From assembly GCA_046297095.1 (NCBI GenBank), contig JBKCNS010000012.1, forward strand, positions 9,966-73,965: a DNA stretch of 64,000 bases. Direction: 5' to 3'. This stretch comes from JBBATK01 sp046297095 (GTDB taxonomy: Bacteria > Bacteroidota > Ignavibacteria > Kapaibacteriales > NICIL-2). Shown piece after piece: positions 18,486 to 27,118 of the stretch. The notes under the pieces were generated by a model, which made no database searches, had not been told where the DNA came from, and worked only from the letters and a program-made list of their open reading frames with translations. Within the stretch, counting starts at the first letter, position 1; each line of letters opens with the position of its first letter. A program made the position numbers and the translations under genes.

Positions 18486-19757
18486 TTACATATATCGCTC
18501 TTCAAGCTCTTCGTTTCGCAAGCGCCTGTAGAGCATCATCAGTGCTGTAGATGCCGCACGCTCTCGGGTGGTACTGCGATCGGTACCGAAATTATGTACT
18601 CTGGCGTCAACACCCTGTTCGTCGGCAACGGCAATCCATACGGTGCCTACAGGCTTCTGCTCGGAGCCGCCATCGGGACCGGCTATACCGCTCACTGCCA
18701 CACCATAGGCCGTACCAAACTTCTTGCGAACACACTGTGCCAATTCGGACACACACTCACTGCTCACCGCTCCATACTCATCTAGGATGCGCTCGTCAAT
18801 ACCAACGTCGCGGACTTTTGACGTATTGGAATAACATTCTATTCCGCCCATGAAATACGCCGATGCTCCGGGAGTATCTGTCAGCAAGGTTCCTAAGATT
18901 CCGCCCGTGCAGGATTCCGCCACCGCCACGGTGGCATTTCTTTGTAGCAATTCTCTATGCAGCACAGTGCTGATGGAGTCTTTGCCTGCTCCCACAATGT
19001 ACCGCCCCGCTTTTACGCGAAGTACGGATTCAATCTTCGCAATGGCCTCTTCCGCTGCAGGCCCGTTTTCTGCATGCACTCCGGTGCGCAAACGAATGCC
19101 ATTCACCGATGGTAAGAAGGCCAGTGACGCGCCCTCAAGAAACTCGTGAGGATCGCCTATCAAATCTGCCAGTGTAGATTCCGTGCACCCGCTTGCCACC
19201 AGCGTTGAGTACTTCACAATGTCGTGACCGCCATCGCTTATGGCACGCTCTATGATCGGCAATACCGATTCCGTCATGATGGCTTTCATTTCCCTGGGAA
19301 CGCCGGGAAGTGCTATGAGTGTGGCATCTGCGCTCCGCATCATAAGTCCCGGCGCACTGCCCACGCTGTTCGGCAAAGCCGTTGCCGTGGACGGCCGCAG
19401 TGCCTGCCCCCGCTGACGTTCCGTAAATGGCCGGCCTCTGCGCATCAGTGCCTGCTTTAAGTACTCCAATACCACAGCATCTTCTATCATCTCATCACCT
19501 AGGAAGGAGCACAGAACATCTTTGGTAATATCATCATGAGTGGGTCCAAGACCACCGGTGATAATCAAACAGTGGTGCGTGGCGCTCAAGCGTTGCAACT
19601 CGCCTATCATGCTCTTCGGATTGTCTCCCACCACCGCATGAGTACTCACCTTGGCACCAAGCTCGGTGCACTGTTCGGCTATCCAAGACGCATTGGTATT
19701 TACCACCTGACCAATGCAGAGTTCATCGCCTATGGTAAGTATTGCAATGGAATACAT
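18486..19757 (-). CDS. cinA: CinA-like protein (nicotinamide-nucleotide amidohydrolase)
   Basis: The 423 aa product has the two-domain CinA layout. The N-terminal molybdopterin-binding-like domain (IGDELCIGQVVNTNASW, GGLGPTHDDITKDV) is followed by a C-terminal PncC-type domain that deamidates nicotinamide mononucleotide for pyridine-nucleotide recycling (VAVAESCTGG, ASAYFMGGIECYSN, VSGIAGPDGG). The start at 19757 is chosen because MYSIAILTIGDE is the conserved N-terminus; a longer frame begins at 19802. It lies between rpsA and gyrA on the same strand with no close coupling. Confidence 0.93.
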   Translation of the reverse strand: MYSIAILTIGDELCIGQVVNTNASWIAEQCTELGAKVSTHAVVGDNPKSMIGELQRLSATHHCLIITGGLGPTHDDITKDVLCSFLGDEMIEDAVVLEYLKQALMRRGRPFTERQRGQALRPSTATALPNSVGSAPGLMMRSADATLIALPGVPREMKAIMTESVLPIIERAISDGGHDIVKYSTLVASGCTESTLADLIGDPHEFLEGASLAFLPSVNGIRLRTGVHAENGPAAEEAIAKIESVLRVKAGRYIVGAGKDSISTVLHRELLQRNATVAVAESCTGGILGTLLTDTPGASAYFMGGIECYSNTSKVRDVGIDERILDEYGAVSSECVSELAQCVRKKFGTAYGVAVSGIAGPDGGSEQKPVGTVWIAVADEQGVDARVHNFGTDRSTTRERAASTALMMLYRRLRNEELEERYM

Positions 19758-19927
19758 TCGCTGCCTCCGGTAATATGCTTTGTCGTGATTGTTGCTCGGC
19801 ACCTGATGTATGCCGGGCTTTGAAAAATCAGCTTTATGAGCTCTGAGACTGCTCGTTCACAAGACTCGTGCAACGCACGCAATCTACAGACCGCAGACCC
19901 TACCGAGTAACGTCGGCTCTGCGCACA

Positions 19928-19962
19928 TAAAAAAAACAGCACGCTCGAGAGCGTGCTGTTTC
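19928..19962 (-). terminator. Rho-independent terminator after rpsA
   Basis: A perfect 12-bp inverted repeat (AACAGCACGCTC / GAGCGTGCTGTT, 19935-19960) is followed on the minus strand by seven or more T. It lies 31 bp past the rpsA stop codon. Confidence 0.88.
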
Positions 19963-19992
19963 ATGAGAAACGAACTTGTTGATGCCTGACTA

Positions 19993-21924
19993 TTACTCAG
20001 CCTGAGCTGCGTCGTCAGCCTTTGCTGCTTCCTCGGGAGCAACTACTGCCGCTTCCGCCGCAACTACTGCTTCAATAGCAGCAACTTCTTCGGGAGCAAT
20101 AGTAGGAGCAACACCTTCAGCAACATACTTCTCGGCGTTCGGCACGGGGTGATTAGCGTTGTACGCTGCAATCACGGCCTGGTCCTTGCCCTTCAGAGCA
20201 TCAACCACCGAGAGTACAATCTTCTTCGATTCTTTGTCGAACTCTACAACCTTCAGCGGCAGAGCGTCGCCAACATGGAAGAAGTCTGCAATGCTGCGCA
20301 CCGGAGCAAAGGAAAGCTGCGATGAAGGAACAAAGCCGTCTACACCTTCGGGCATCTCTACGATTACACCCTTGTCGATGATACGTACAATGCGGCCTTC
20401 TGTTTCCGTGCCTACCGTGAAGCGCTCTGCGAACACATCCCACGGGTTATCCGTGATTTGCTTGTGTCCCAGAGAAATACGGCGGTGCTCAGGATCTACA
20501 CTCAGTACTATAACTTCCAGCGGATCACCCTTCTTTACAAATTCACCGGGGTGGCGAATCTTCTTTGTCCATGATAGGTCGCTGATGTGTACCAAACCGT
20601 CTACGCCGGCCTCGAGCTCAACGAACACACCAAAGTTGGTGAGGTTGCGAACGATACCGTTGTGCACGGAATTGATAGGGTACTTGTTCATCAGGTCTTG
20701 CCAAGGATCGGGCTCCAGCTGCTTGATACCAAGAGCCAGCTTACGATTGTCACGATCGATATTAAGAACAACTGCTTCGAGGATTTGACCCAAAGAAACC
20801 AGCTGCGACGGGTGCTTGATGTGCTGTGTCCACGACATTTCACTGATGTGGATCAAGCCTTCAACGCCCTTCTCAATCTCGATAAACACACCGTAATCGG
20901 TAATGCTTACAACCTTGCCGCTTACCTTCGCGCCCGGCTCGTACTTCTCGCCAATGGTATCCCACGGGTGAGGAGTAAGCTGCTTCATACCGAGAGAAAT
21001 ACGCTTCTTCTCTTGATCGAAATCAAGTACAGCAACTTTCACTTGCTCGTCCAGCGTAACAATCTCGGAGGGGTGATTTACGCGGCCCCATGAGAGGTCG
21101 GTGATGTGAACCAAACCGTCTACACCGCCAAGGTCTACGAACACACCGAAGTCTGCAATTGCCTTCACGACGCCTTCAAGTACCAAACCTTTTTCGAGCG
21201 AGGAGATAATCTTACCGCGCTGCTCGGAGATTTGCTCTTCAAGAAGGATCTTGTGGCTTACTACAACATTCTCGCTGGGATTGTTCACCTTCACGACGCG
21301 AACGTCGATGGTCTTACCTACCCAAACATCAAAATCGCGTACAGGACGAACGTCGATCTGTGATCCCGGAAGGAATGCCTCGATTCCAAGCAGATCCACA
21401 ACCATACCGCCCTTGATGCGGCGGAGGATGCGAACAGGAATAACATCTTGCTTTTCGTAGTGCGAAAGAATATCGTTCCATGTCTTCATGAAGTCGGCAC
21501 GGCGGCGAGACAGTACCAAGCGGCCCATCGCATCTTCCATCTTATCGACGAATACATCGATGCCTTCGCCGATCATCAGCGAATCCGCCGCAACGGAGAA
21601 CTCCGCGCGGGGTACAACGCCAAGACTCTTGAAACCGATATCCACAAGGATTTCATCTTTGCTAATTGCAACAACACGACCATGCACCATCTCGTCTTCC
21701 TTGATGTGCGTCATGTTGGTTGCCAACATTCTTTCGAAGGACTCATTATCCAGACCGTTAACGTCTAGATCCAGATCACCTTCCAGCAATGCTGCCAAGG
21801 TGCTCTTTTTGGAGAGTTGCACAGGCACTTCATCCAAGATGGATGTTGTTTCCGCTTGCAACTCATTGGTTACGGCAGCATCCGCTACGGGCTGCTGCTC
21901 TGTTGATTCCGGTGTATCAGACAT
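19993..21924 (-). CDS. rpsA: 30S ribosomal protein S1
   Basis: S1 binds mRNA on the small ribosomal subunit and helps start translation of leaders with weak Shine-Dalgarno sequences, which are common here. The 643 aa product contains six S1 (OB-fold) repeats between about residues 70 and 590; repeats 3 to 5 are the most regular (ADFGVFVDLGGVDGLVHITD, TDYGVFIEIEKGVEGLIHIS, TNFGVFVELEAGVDGLVHIS). Both ends are low-complexity; the last 40 residues are rich in Ala and Glu. It is a single-gene unit with its own terminator, divergent from lptG. Confidence 0.95.
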   Translation of the reverse strand: MSDTPESTEQQPVADAAVTNELQAETTSILDEVPVQLSKKSTLAALLEGDLDLDVNGLDNESFERMLATNMTHIKEDEMVHGRVVAISKDEILVDIGFKSLGVVPRAEFSVAADSLMIGEGIDVFVDKMEDAMGRLVLSRRRADFMKTWNDILSHYEKQDVIPVRILRRIKGGMVVDLLGIEAFLPGSQIDVRPVRDFDVWVGKTIDVRVVKVNNPSENVVVSHKILLEEQISEQRGKIISSLEKGLVLEGVVKAIADFGVFVDLGGVDGLVHITDLSWGRVNHPSEIVTLDEQVKVAVLDFDQEKKRISLGMKQLTPHPWDTIGEKYEPGAKVSGKVVSITDYGVFIEIEKGVEGLIHISEMSWTQHIKHPSQLVSLGQILEAVVLNIDRDNRKLALGIKQLEPDPWQDLMNKYPINSVHNGIVRNLTNFGVFVELEAGVDGLVHISDLSWTKKIRHPGEFVKKGDPLEVIVLSVDPEHRRISLGHKQITDNPWDVFAERFTVGTETEGRIVRIIDKGVIVEMPEGVDGFVPSSQLSFAPVRSIADFFHVGDALPLKVVEFDKESKKIVLSVVDALKGKDQAVIAAYNANHPVPNAEKYVAEGVAPTIAPEEVAAIEAVVAAEAAVVAPEEAAKADDAAQAE

Positions 21925-22017
21925 ACAAAAACTCCTACTGCAGAAAGTTCGGTGCTGCGAGGTCGAGACTCTCTTCGTGTACTAGTGAAACATGTGTACG
22001 CAGCGTCTATAAGACCG

Positions 22018-22025
22018 CGAATATA
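22018..22025 (-). promoter_or_regulatory. Near-consensus -7 box upstream of rpsA
   Basis: TATATTCG followed by CGG on the minus strand, 93 bp before the rpsA start. It differs by one base from TAnnTTTG. Confidence 0.4.
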
Positions 22026-22127
22026 GGGGAAAATTGCGTACGTGAAGCCATAAATGCAGCGATTTCGCAAGCCGAGCGCGTTTGATGTACCATATGTTCG
22101 TCTCGCCCCGTTACAGCGCGTCCGTGG

Positions 22128-22135
22128 TATCTTTG
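22128..22135 (+). promoter_or_regulatory. Bacteroidota-type -7 box upstream of lptG
   Basis: TATCTTTG followed by CG matches TAnnTTTG exactly and lies 49 bp before the lptG ATG, in the divergent rpsA-lptG gap. Confidence 0.5.
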
Positions 22136-22184
22136 CGCCCGGCGTAGACCGGTATTCGGAAGTCAGCCAGATCAAAGCAAAACC

Positions 22185-23276
22185 ATGAATGTTTTAGATC
22201 GATACATACTCAAAGGTTTTTTATCCACGCTGGTTTTCTCGATCGCCGCGCTGTGTGTGATTTTCCTGGTAGTGGATCTGATGGAAAGCCTGGATGGTTT
22301 TTTGGATCACCGAGCTCCGGCAAGTGCTATTGCCTCCTATTACGTGTACTACCTTCCGCAAATCATTAAGCTCATCTTCCCTATTGCAATGCTCCTGGCA
22401 AGTTTGTTCTCTGTTGGTCGCCTTGCGGGCAATCACGAGGTAACGGCAATGAAGTCTGCGGGCATGAGCGTGTATCGTTTGTTACTGCCAATTGCAGTTG
22501 TCAGTTTGTTGCTCAGTTTCTCCCAATTATACTTTAATGGTTGGGTTGTACCCTATGCTCAGACAAAAATGCTGAGGGTGGATCGCGAGTATCTGGGTAA
22601 GGCAAAGAACCGCACGGAAACTCAGGTATTCAATGTGGCATTTCGCGACACTCCTTTGCGCAATGTTTTGATGAACTCGTATAACGACGAATCGCAACGT
22701 GGCGTTCAACTTTGCATCGAAGAGTACACCACTCTGCAAAGTCCAAGAATTACACGCAGGCTGGACGCCGAGAGTTTTTATTGGGACAGCGTGAACACAA
22801 CGTGGGTGGCAGAGAATGCATACGTGCGCACCATCAATGCGAGTGGTGCCGTTGGTACCCGCTACGCTGCTAAAGAAACCGTACAATTATCAATGCCGCA
22901 TCAGGCTATTGTGGGCTTGCAGCGATCGGCCGACGAAATGAATCTGCGTGAGTATAGGGAGTTTATTGATGTTCAGGAGCGTGGCGGGAAGGATGTGCGC
23001 ATGAAACGTATAGACTACTACGGGCAATTTGCTTTTCCTTTTGCCAACCTTGTCGTGGTGTTGTTTGGCGTACCCTTTGCTTCCGTGAAGCGCAGAGGCG
23101 GAGTGGCGGGCGAGATTGCCGCTGCGATGATTGTGACATTTTCCTATTTGGTATTCACCAAACTTAGTCAGTCCCTGGGATTCGAATTGGAGCTGCCGGC
23201 GGCTGTTGTGGGTTGGTCTGCGAACATGATTTTTACCGTGATCGCATTGGCAAACCTATGGCGACTTCGCACCTAA
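22185..23276 (+). CDS. lptG: LPS export permease, YjgP/YjgQ (LptF/LptG) family
   Basis: This inner-membrane permease subunit of the Lpt ABC transporter extracts LPS from the inner membrane. The 363 aa product has the family layout: three N-terminal membrane segments, with the conserved start MNVLDRYILKGFLSTLVFSI and the GNHEVTAMKSAGMSVYRLL coupling region, then a periplasmic beta-jellyroll domain (about residues 125-270) and three C-terminal segments. LptF and LptG are hard to tell apart by eye. The gldL-gldM pair follows on the same strand after a 304-bp gap. Together with lptD it supports LPS in this organism. Confidence 0.88.
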   Translation: MNVLDRYILKGFLSTLVFSIAALCVIFLVVDLMESLDGFLDHRAPASAIASYYVYYLPQIIKLIFPIAMLLASLFSVGRLAGNHEVTAMKSAGMSVYRLLLPIAVVSLLLSFSQLYFNGWVVPYAQTKMLRVDREYLGKAKNRTETQVFNVAFRDTPLRNVLMNSYNDESQRGVQLCIEEYTTLQSPRITRRLDAESFYWDSVNTTWVAENAYVRTINASGAVGTRYAAKETVQLSMPHQAIVGLQRSADEMNLREYREFIDVQERGGKDVRMKRIDYYGQFAFPFANLVVVLFGVPFASVKRRGGVAGEIAAAMIVTFSYLVFTKLSQSLGFELELPAAVVGWSANMIFTVIALANLWRLRT

Positions 23277-23580
23277 GATACACCGGCTTGTACTCCGGGG
23301 TCGTTGGCAGACAAGATATTAAGCGTGGTTCGTGTAGTTTCGTGCATCACTTGTGTTTACAAAATCTATGGATGAAGTTCGCTCGTTAGGCAGCTTGGAA
23401 GGACGACGTATCGTTCGTGATATCTACCGCGAATTACGTTTCGACCGCCAGTATAGTGGGTTCACCATCCTTGCCACTACGTGGAGAGTATGCACGTCGG
23501 AAAAGGAACTCTTTCGATACTCATCGAGCCAGGTGCGCGTATTACACCCGCTTGGTTTCTTTAGGGGTACATCACTATGG
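23277..23580 (+). other. Gap between lptG and gldL
   Basis: About 300 bp without a convincing gene. The gldL frame is open back to a GTG at 23353, but its translation there does not look like protein of this family. AGGGG at 23563-23567 may be the gldL ribosome binding site, with rather long spacing. No promoter box or hairpin is seen. Confidence 0.4.
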
Positions 23581-24156
23581 ATGCAAGAGATCATCAATCG
23601 CTTCTATTCCCCTACCATCAATTCTTTTGTTTACTTCGGTGCAGCTGTGTTGTTGGTAATGATCGGCGTGCGGCGATTCACGGATCACATATCGGATGCC
23701 ACCGTACTTGGAAGCATTTTGTTCGAAGCATTTCTTCTGATCGTGATGTTTCTTGTACTGTACTTTTCGCCGCCCGAAGCGGACGACGAATCAGACGAAG
23801 GCAACACTGCGTCAGCGTCCGATAATGATGTGCTTCGTGAGATTGGCGAGATAGGCCGAGACTATGCCACCGTGTCCATGCAGATGGAACAGGCAGTGCA
23901 GCAGCTCCAAGAATTGCGAGTGGTGCATGAGCAGCTTGCAGAACGCGTGCGTCAAAGCACAGAGGCGGCGCACCTTGCGGTAAGCCCGAACCCCGCGTTG
24001 GTCACCACTATGGAACAAACCAATAGATCTTTGGAGAAATTTCAGCAATCTGTCGAGGCTCTACACAATGCAGCCAATAAGCTTCAACGAGAGGAAATTG
24101 ACGCTGCCGTGCGCCGAGAGGTAGAGTCGCTATTGGCACGGCGTGTGAGTGGCTAG
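23581..24156 (+). CDS. gldL: GldL-like T9SS motor protein
   Basis: GldL is the inner-membrane proton-channel part of the motor that powers type IX secretion and gliding. The 191 aa product has two N-terminal membrane segments (SFVYFGAAVLLVMIGV, about residues 15-30, and TVLGSILFEAFLLIVMFLVL, 41-60), an acidic PPEADDE stretch and a long C-terminal coiled coil, the GldL layout. With the ATG at 23581 the glutamate in the second segment is residue 49, the same number as the essential glutamate known in Flavobacterium GldL as I recall. A GTG at 23353 would add 76 unrelated residues. gldM follows after 23 bp. Confidence 0.75.
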   Translation: MQEIINRFYSPTINSFVYFGAAVLLVMIGVRRFTDHISDATVLGSILFEAFLLIVMFLVLYFSPPEADDESDEGNTASASDNDVLREIGEIGRDYATVSMQMEQAVQQLQELRVVHEQLAERVRQSTEAAHLAVSPNPALVTTMEQTNRSLEKFQQSVEALHNAANKLQREEIDAAVRREVESLLARRVSG

Positions 24157-24179
24157 AAGCTTCAGAGTTACTACCGTGG

Positions 24180-25784
24180 ATGTCTTCGCGCCTATCACAT
24201 TTCGGCTGCGACTACCCCACGTACAAATCGAATCTGACCGTGAAAAAATCATTCCGTCGATCACCAAGATCGCGATTCATAGACATCTACTTCGTGCTCT
24301 ACATAGCAGCACTGGTACTGGTTATACCCGATCAAGGCACATCGAAAAATGATGCCGCAGAGCTTGTCACTTCCCTGCTGCAAACATCCTTTCAACTTCA
24401 TGTTGAGCGGCCGGTATTGTTGTGCCGGGTTGTACGCTCCGGCGACTCACTTACGGTACTCTCGTGCGATTCGGTGAACGGAATTTTTCACAGCGGCGCA
24501 ATGAAAAATGTACGCTACGATGTGAGCGTTGAAGACCAATCGTACCAAACGCAGTATGCCATAAACTCTCACACCACTTCCCAAAGTTCGTTCTTTACAC
24601 TGAGCGGGTCTGCGGATCAGGGAGGAGTGCGTTTCGGCTGGAAGCCACCGCTGGCGGACAAGCGGAATCGCCTGTTCAGAGTGAACGTATCAGCATCGGC
24701 AACACCTGTGCTGCCCGAGTCTCTGACGGAAGAACAGCGGGAGTCGTTGCGAAAAATTACCGGCGATCCAAACGACGTTGTGGTTAAAGCTACAACGCAG
24801 TTTACGGTAGCGCTGGTGTTTGTGGACGGGGGCGGTGCATCAATGGCCGCATCACAGCCCGTGTCCTCGCAAATAGCAGCATCCGGAGACACCGCTCTGG
24901 CACGCCGCTACGAGGAACTTCTGCGTCAATTCGAACAACCACGGGCCACGATTGCACCTCGCGGTGAGTTCTTCCTGCAGCCGCAAGAAAATGTATTGAA
25001 GATGATAGCCAACCAACCCTTCGTGAACCGCATCAGAGTGTATGGCGCTGATGCATCTCGCGAGGTTGAAGCTATTCGCGTATCGGGCGCAAATGCCTAC
25101 GCCCGCATAGAAGGTTCGGAGATTATCGTCTCCGGCATGGCACCGCAGAGCGGCAGTATAGCAATCACTCTTGGCGCGCGCCGTAGCACCGACAAGAAAG
25201 ATACTTCCGTGGTGTTCAGAGTAGTTGCCGGCGCACTCGATTCGCCACAGATACCCAATTCTATGTACCCCGGCGTGACATACACGTTTCAGCCTCGACT
25301 GCCGGAGGTAAGCGGCATGCCGGCCGGCGCAGTACTTCGCGACGACCGTGGCAACGAAGTTGTGCGAAGCACGCAGGGAGAAGCCTTCACCTTTATTCCC
25401 AGAGTTGAAGACACTACGCGAACTTTCAGTTTTGAACGCTCGTTGAACGACAGAAAAATCGGGCAGACCTATGCCATAGCAATCGTTCCTTTTCCCTCGC
25501 CGGAGATTATAGACATTTCGATGCGCAATGGCCAGGTGTGGGTGCGCACACGAGCCTACGGTTTGGCTCAAGATGCTAAATCGCGAGTGCGATTAGAACT
25601 TCTGAATAGCCCTGCCGTTCGCATACAGGAACGCTTAGGAGACTGGAGCTACGACGAGCAATCACATTCACATATTCAGGTGTTCCAGTTTACGGCGGCT
25701 GCTCCTACAGTTTCCGTTCGCGCTATGAACGGAAGAAAGCAGGCCTCGGAGCGCAGGGATTTTGTGGCGCGAAGCGAACGATAA
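24180..25784 (+). CDS. gldM: GldM-like T9SS motor protein
   Basis: GldM spans the periplasm and couples the GldL proton channel to the secretion machine. The 534 aa product is close to the usual GldM length. A cluster of arginines (FRRSPRSR) directly precedes one membrane helix (FIDIYFVLYIAALVLVI), followed by a large periplasmic part of several beta-sandwich-like domains (for example residues 270-360 and 360-450). Sequence similarity to Flavobacterium GldM is weak by eye, so the call rests on topology and on gldL lying 23 bp upstream. A GTG at 24240 (MKKSFRRSPRSR) is an attractive alternative start. Confidence 0.65.
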   Translation: MSSRLSHFGCDYPTYKSNLTVKKSFRRSPRSRFIDIYFVLYIAALVLVIPDQGTSKNDAAELVTSLLQTSFQLHVERPVLLCRVVRSGDSLTVLSCDSVNGIFHSGAMKNVRYDVSVEDQSYQTQYAINSHTTSQSSFFTLSGSADQGGVRFGWKPPLADKRNRLFRVNVSASATPVLPESLTEEQRESLRKITGDPNDVVVKATTQFTVALVFVDGGGASMAASQPVSSQIAASGDTALARRYEELLRQFEQPRATIAPRGEFFLQPQENVLKMIANQPFVNRIRVYGADASREVEAIRVSGANAYARIEGSEIIVSGMAPQSGSIAITLGARRSTDKKDTSVVFRVVAGALDSPQIPNSMYPGVTYTFQPRLPEVSGMPAGAVLRDDRGNEVVRSTQGEAFTFIPRVEDTTRTFSFERSLNDRKIGQTYAIAIVPFPSPEIIDISMRNGQVWVRTRAYGLAQDAKSRVRLELLNSPAVRIQERLGDWSYDEQSHSHIQVFQFTAAAPTVSVRAMNGRKQASERRDFVARSER

Positions 25785-25888
25785 CACAAGAGCTAAAGCT
25801 GTTCGCGATTACCTGCAGGTTTTGCCGGTGCATATGCGGGTGCATGGTAGACATTGCACTATACTCTCGAATCATCCTCTCCACTTCA

Positions 25889-26917
25889 TCATTGCCGCAA
25901 AGCTCTTTGCCTGCGGTAGCGAGCCACATTCTTTGCATGGTCTGATCCTGTTACCGCAAAAGCATGCATGCCGCTTCCATCCCCCAAAGCACAGAAATAC
26001 AGATAGGAATGTGATTCGGCATTGAGCACCGCTTCAATACTAGCCGCACCAGGCGAACAAATGGGCCCCGGCGGCAGGCCGGCATAACGATAGGTGTTGT
26101 ACGGGTTATCAATCTCCAGATCTCTATACAAGAGCCGACGCGCCTCTCCGCCAAGCGCATACTGCACCGTGGGATCGGCAGCGAGTTTCATGCCCAAGCG
26201 CAACCGGTTCAGATACACTCCCGCAACTCGCGCCCGTTCGGAATTCACCGACGTCTCGCTTTCAACAATACTGGCCAGTGTCAACACCCGGTGCTTGCTC
26301 ATGCTCTTACCCAGTGTGGAACTACTGTACAACTTCTCAAAACGAGTACTCCACATGCTGCGCTGCTCTCGTAGTAATCTATCCAGCACCTCGCCGGCAG
26401 GTTGATTGATATAGAAATCATAGGTGTCGGGCATCAGATACCCTTCCAGAGAATTCACGGGTACGTTATTGGCTTCGATCAACGAGTCGGCATACACAAG
26501 CCGCATAAAGTTCGCTGAATCTGAACCCAGCTTTGATTGTATGATACTCGCAAAGCGCCGAGCGGAAATCCCTTCGGGAAAGGTTACCCGAACGGTAAGA
26601 ACGCCATCGCCGAATACCATAGCACGAACCACGCTCCAATGGGTATCGCCGGGTGCAAAGCGATAGCTGCCTCGGTGCATGGGCTTTCGAGTAATTCTGG
26701 ATATGGCCCCCAAAACACCGCGCATCACGGAGGGATAGCGCACTATTCCCTCTCTACTCAGTATAGCGGTGACTCTCGATGCGGACGATGCCGTGGGAAT
26801 GTATACTATCAGCGTTTCAGTGCTACGCACGGGAAGTTGTAGATACCATAAGAGCGCAACTCCGCTCACAAGAAGCAGGGCCACAACTATGCGCGTAATT
26901 CGAAGAAAGAGTTTCAT
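25889..26917 (-). CDS. mltG: Endolytic peptidoglycan transglycosylase MltG (YceG family)
   Basis: MltG cuts nascent glycan strands at the inner membrane and influences strand length. The 342 aa product has one N-terminal membrane helix (VVALLLVSGVALLWYL), a LysM-like region, the conserved LEGYLMPDTYDF, the catalytic glutamate in LASIVESET, and the C-terminal NPYNTYRYAGLPPGPICSPG. I prefer the ATG at 26917, which places a short basic stretch before the helix; the frame opens at 26941. It faces gldM convergently and is divergent from citrate synthase. Confidence 0.93.
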   Translation of the reverse strand: MKLFLRITRIVVALLLVSGVALLWYLQLPVRSTETLIVYIPTASSASRVTAILSREGIVRYPSVMRGVLGAISRITRKPMHRGSYRFAPGDTHWSVVRAMVFGDGVLTVRVTFPEGISARRFASIIQSKLGSDSANFMRLVYADSLIEANNVPVNSLEGYLMPDTYDFYINQPAGEVLDRLLREQRSMWSTRFEKLYSSSTLGKSMSKHRVLTLASIVESETSVNSERARVAGVYLNRLRLGMKLAADPTVQYALGGEARRLLYRDLEIDNPYNTYRYAGLPPGPICSPGAASIEAVLNAESHSYLYFCALGDGSGMHAFAVTGSDHAKNVARYRRQRALRQ

Positions 26918-27055
26918 ATCCAAAATTACCATCGTGATCAATCACAAGCAGCGTCTAAGCGCCCCGCAACATACCAGCCGTAGAACTTTGAGAACAATCT
27001 GCAAGAAACCTTCGATGTTTCGTTTTTTTACCTGCATCGTTGCCACGGCTCTCTG

Positions 27056-27063
27056 TATTTTTG
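27056..27063 (+). promoter_or_regulatory. Bacteroidota-type -7 box upstream of citrate synthase
   Basis: TATTTTTG followed by CG is an exact TAnnTTTG match 55 bp before the gltA ATG. Confidence 0.5.
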
Positions 27064-27118
27064 CGACTGTCCTTCACAGACCCGACGTCAATCCCGATTC
27101 TCATCACAAAGGTGTTTT

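Noticed and set aside
23353..23580. N-terminal extension of the GldL frame to a GTG
   Set aside because: It adds 76 residues without GldL character; the later ATG gives the family topology and puts the key glutamate at position 49.
26921..26928. TAATTTTG on the minus strand as an mltG promoter
   Set aside because: It lies only three bases before the chosen start codon, too close for a normal promoter; probably a chance match.
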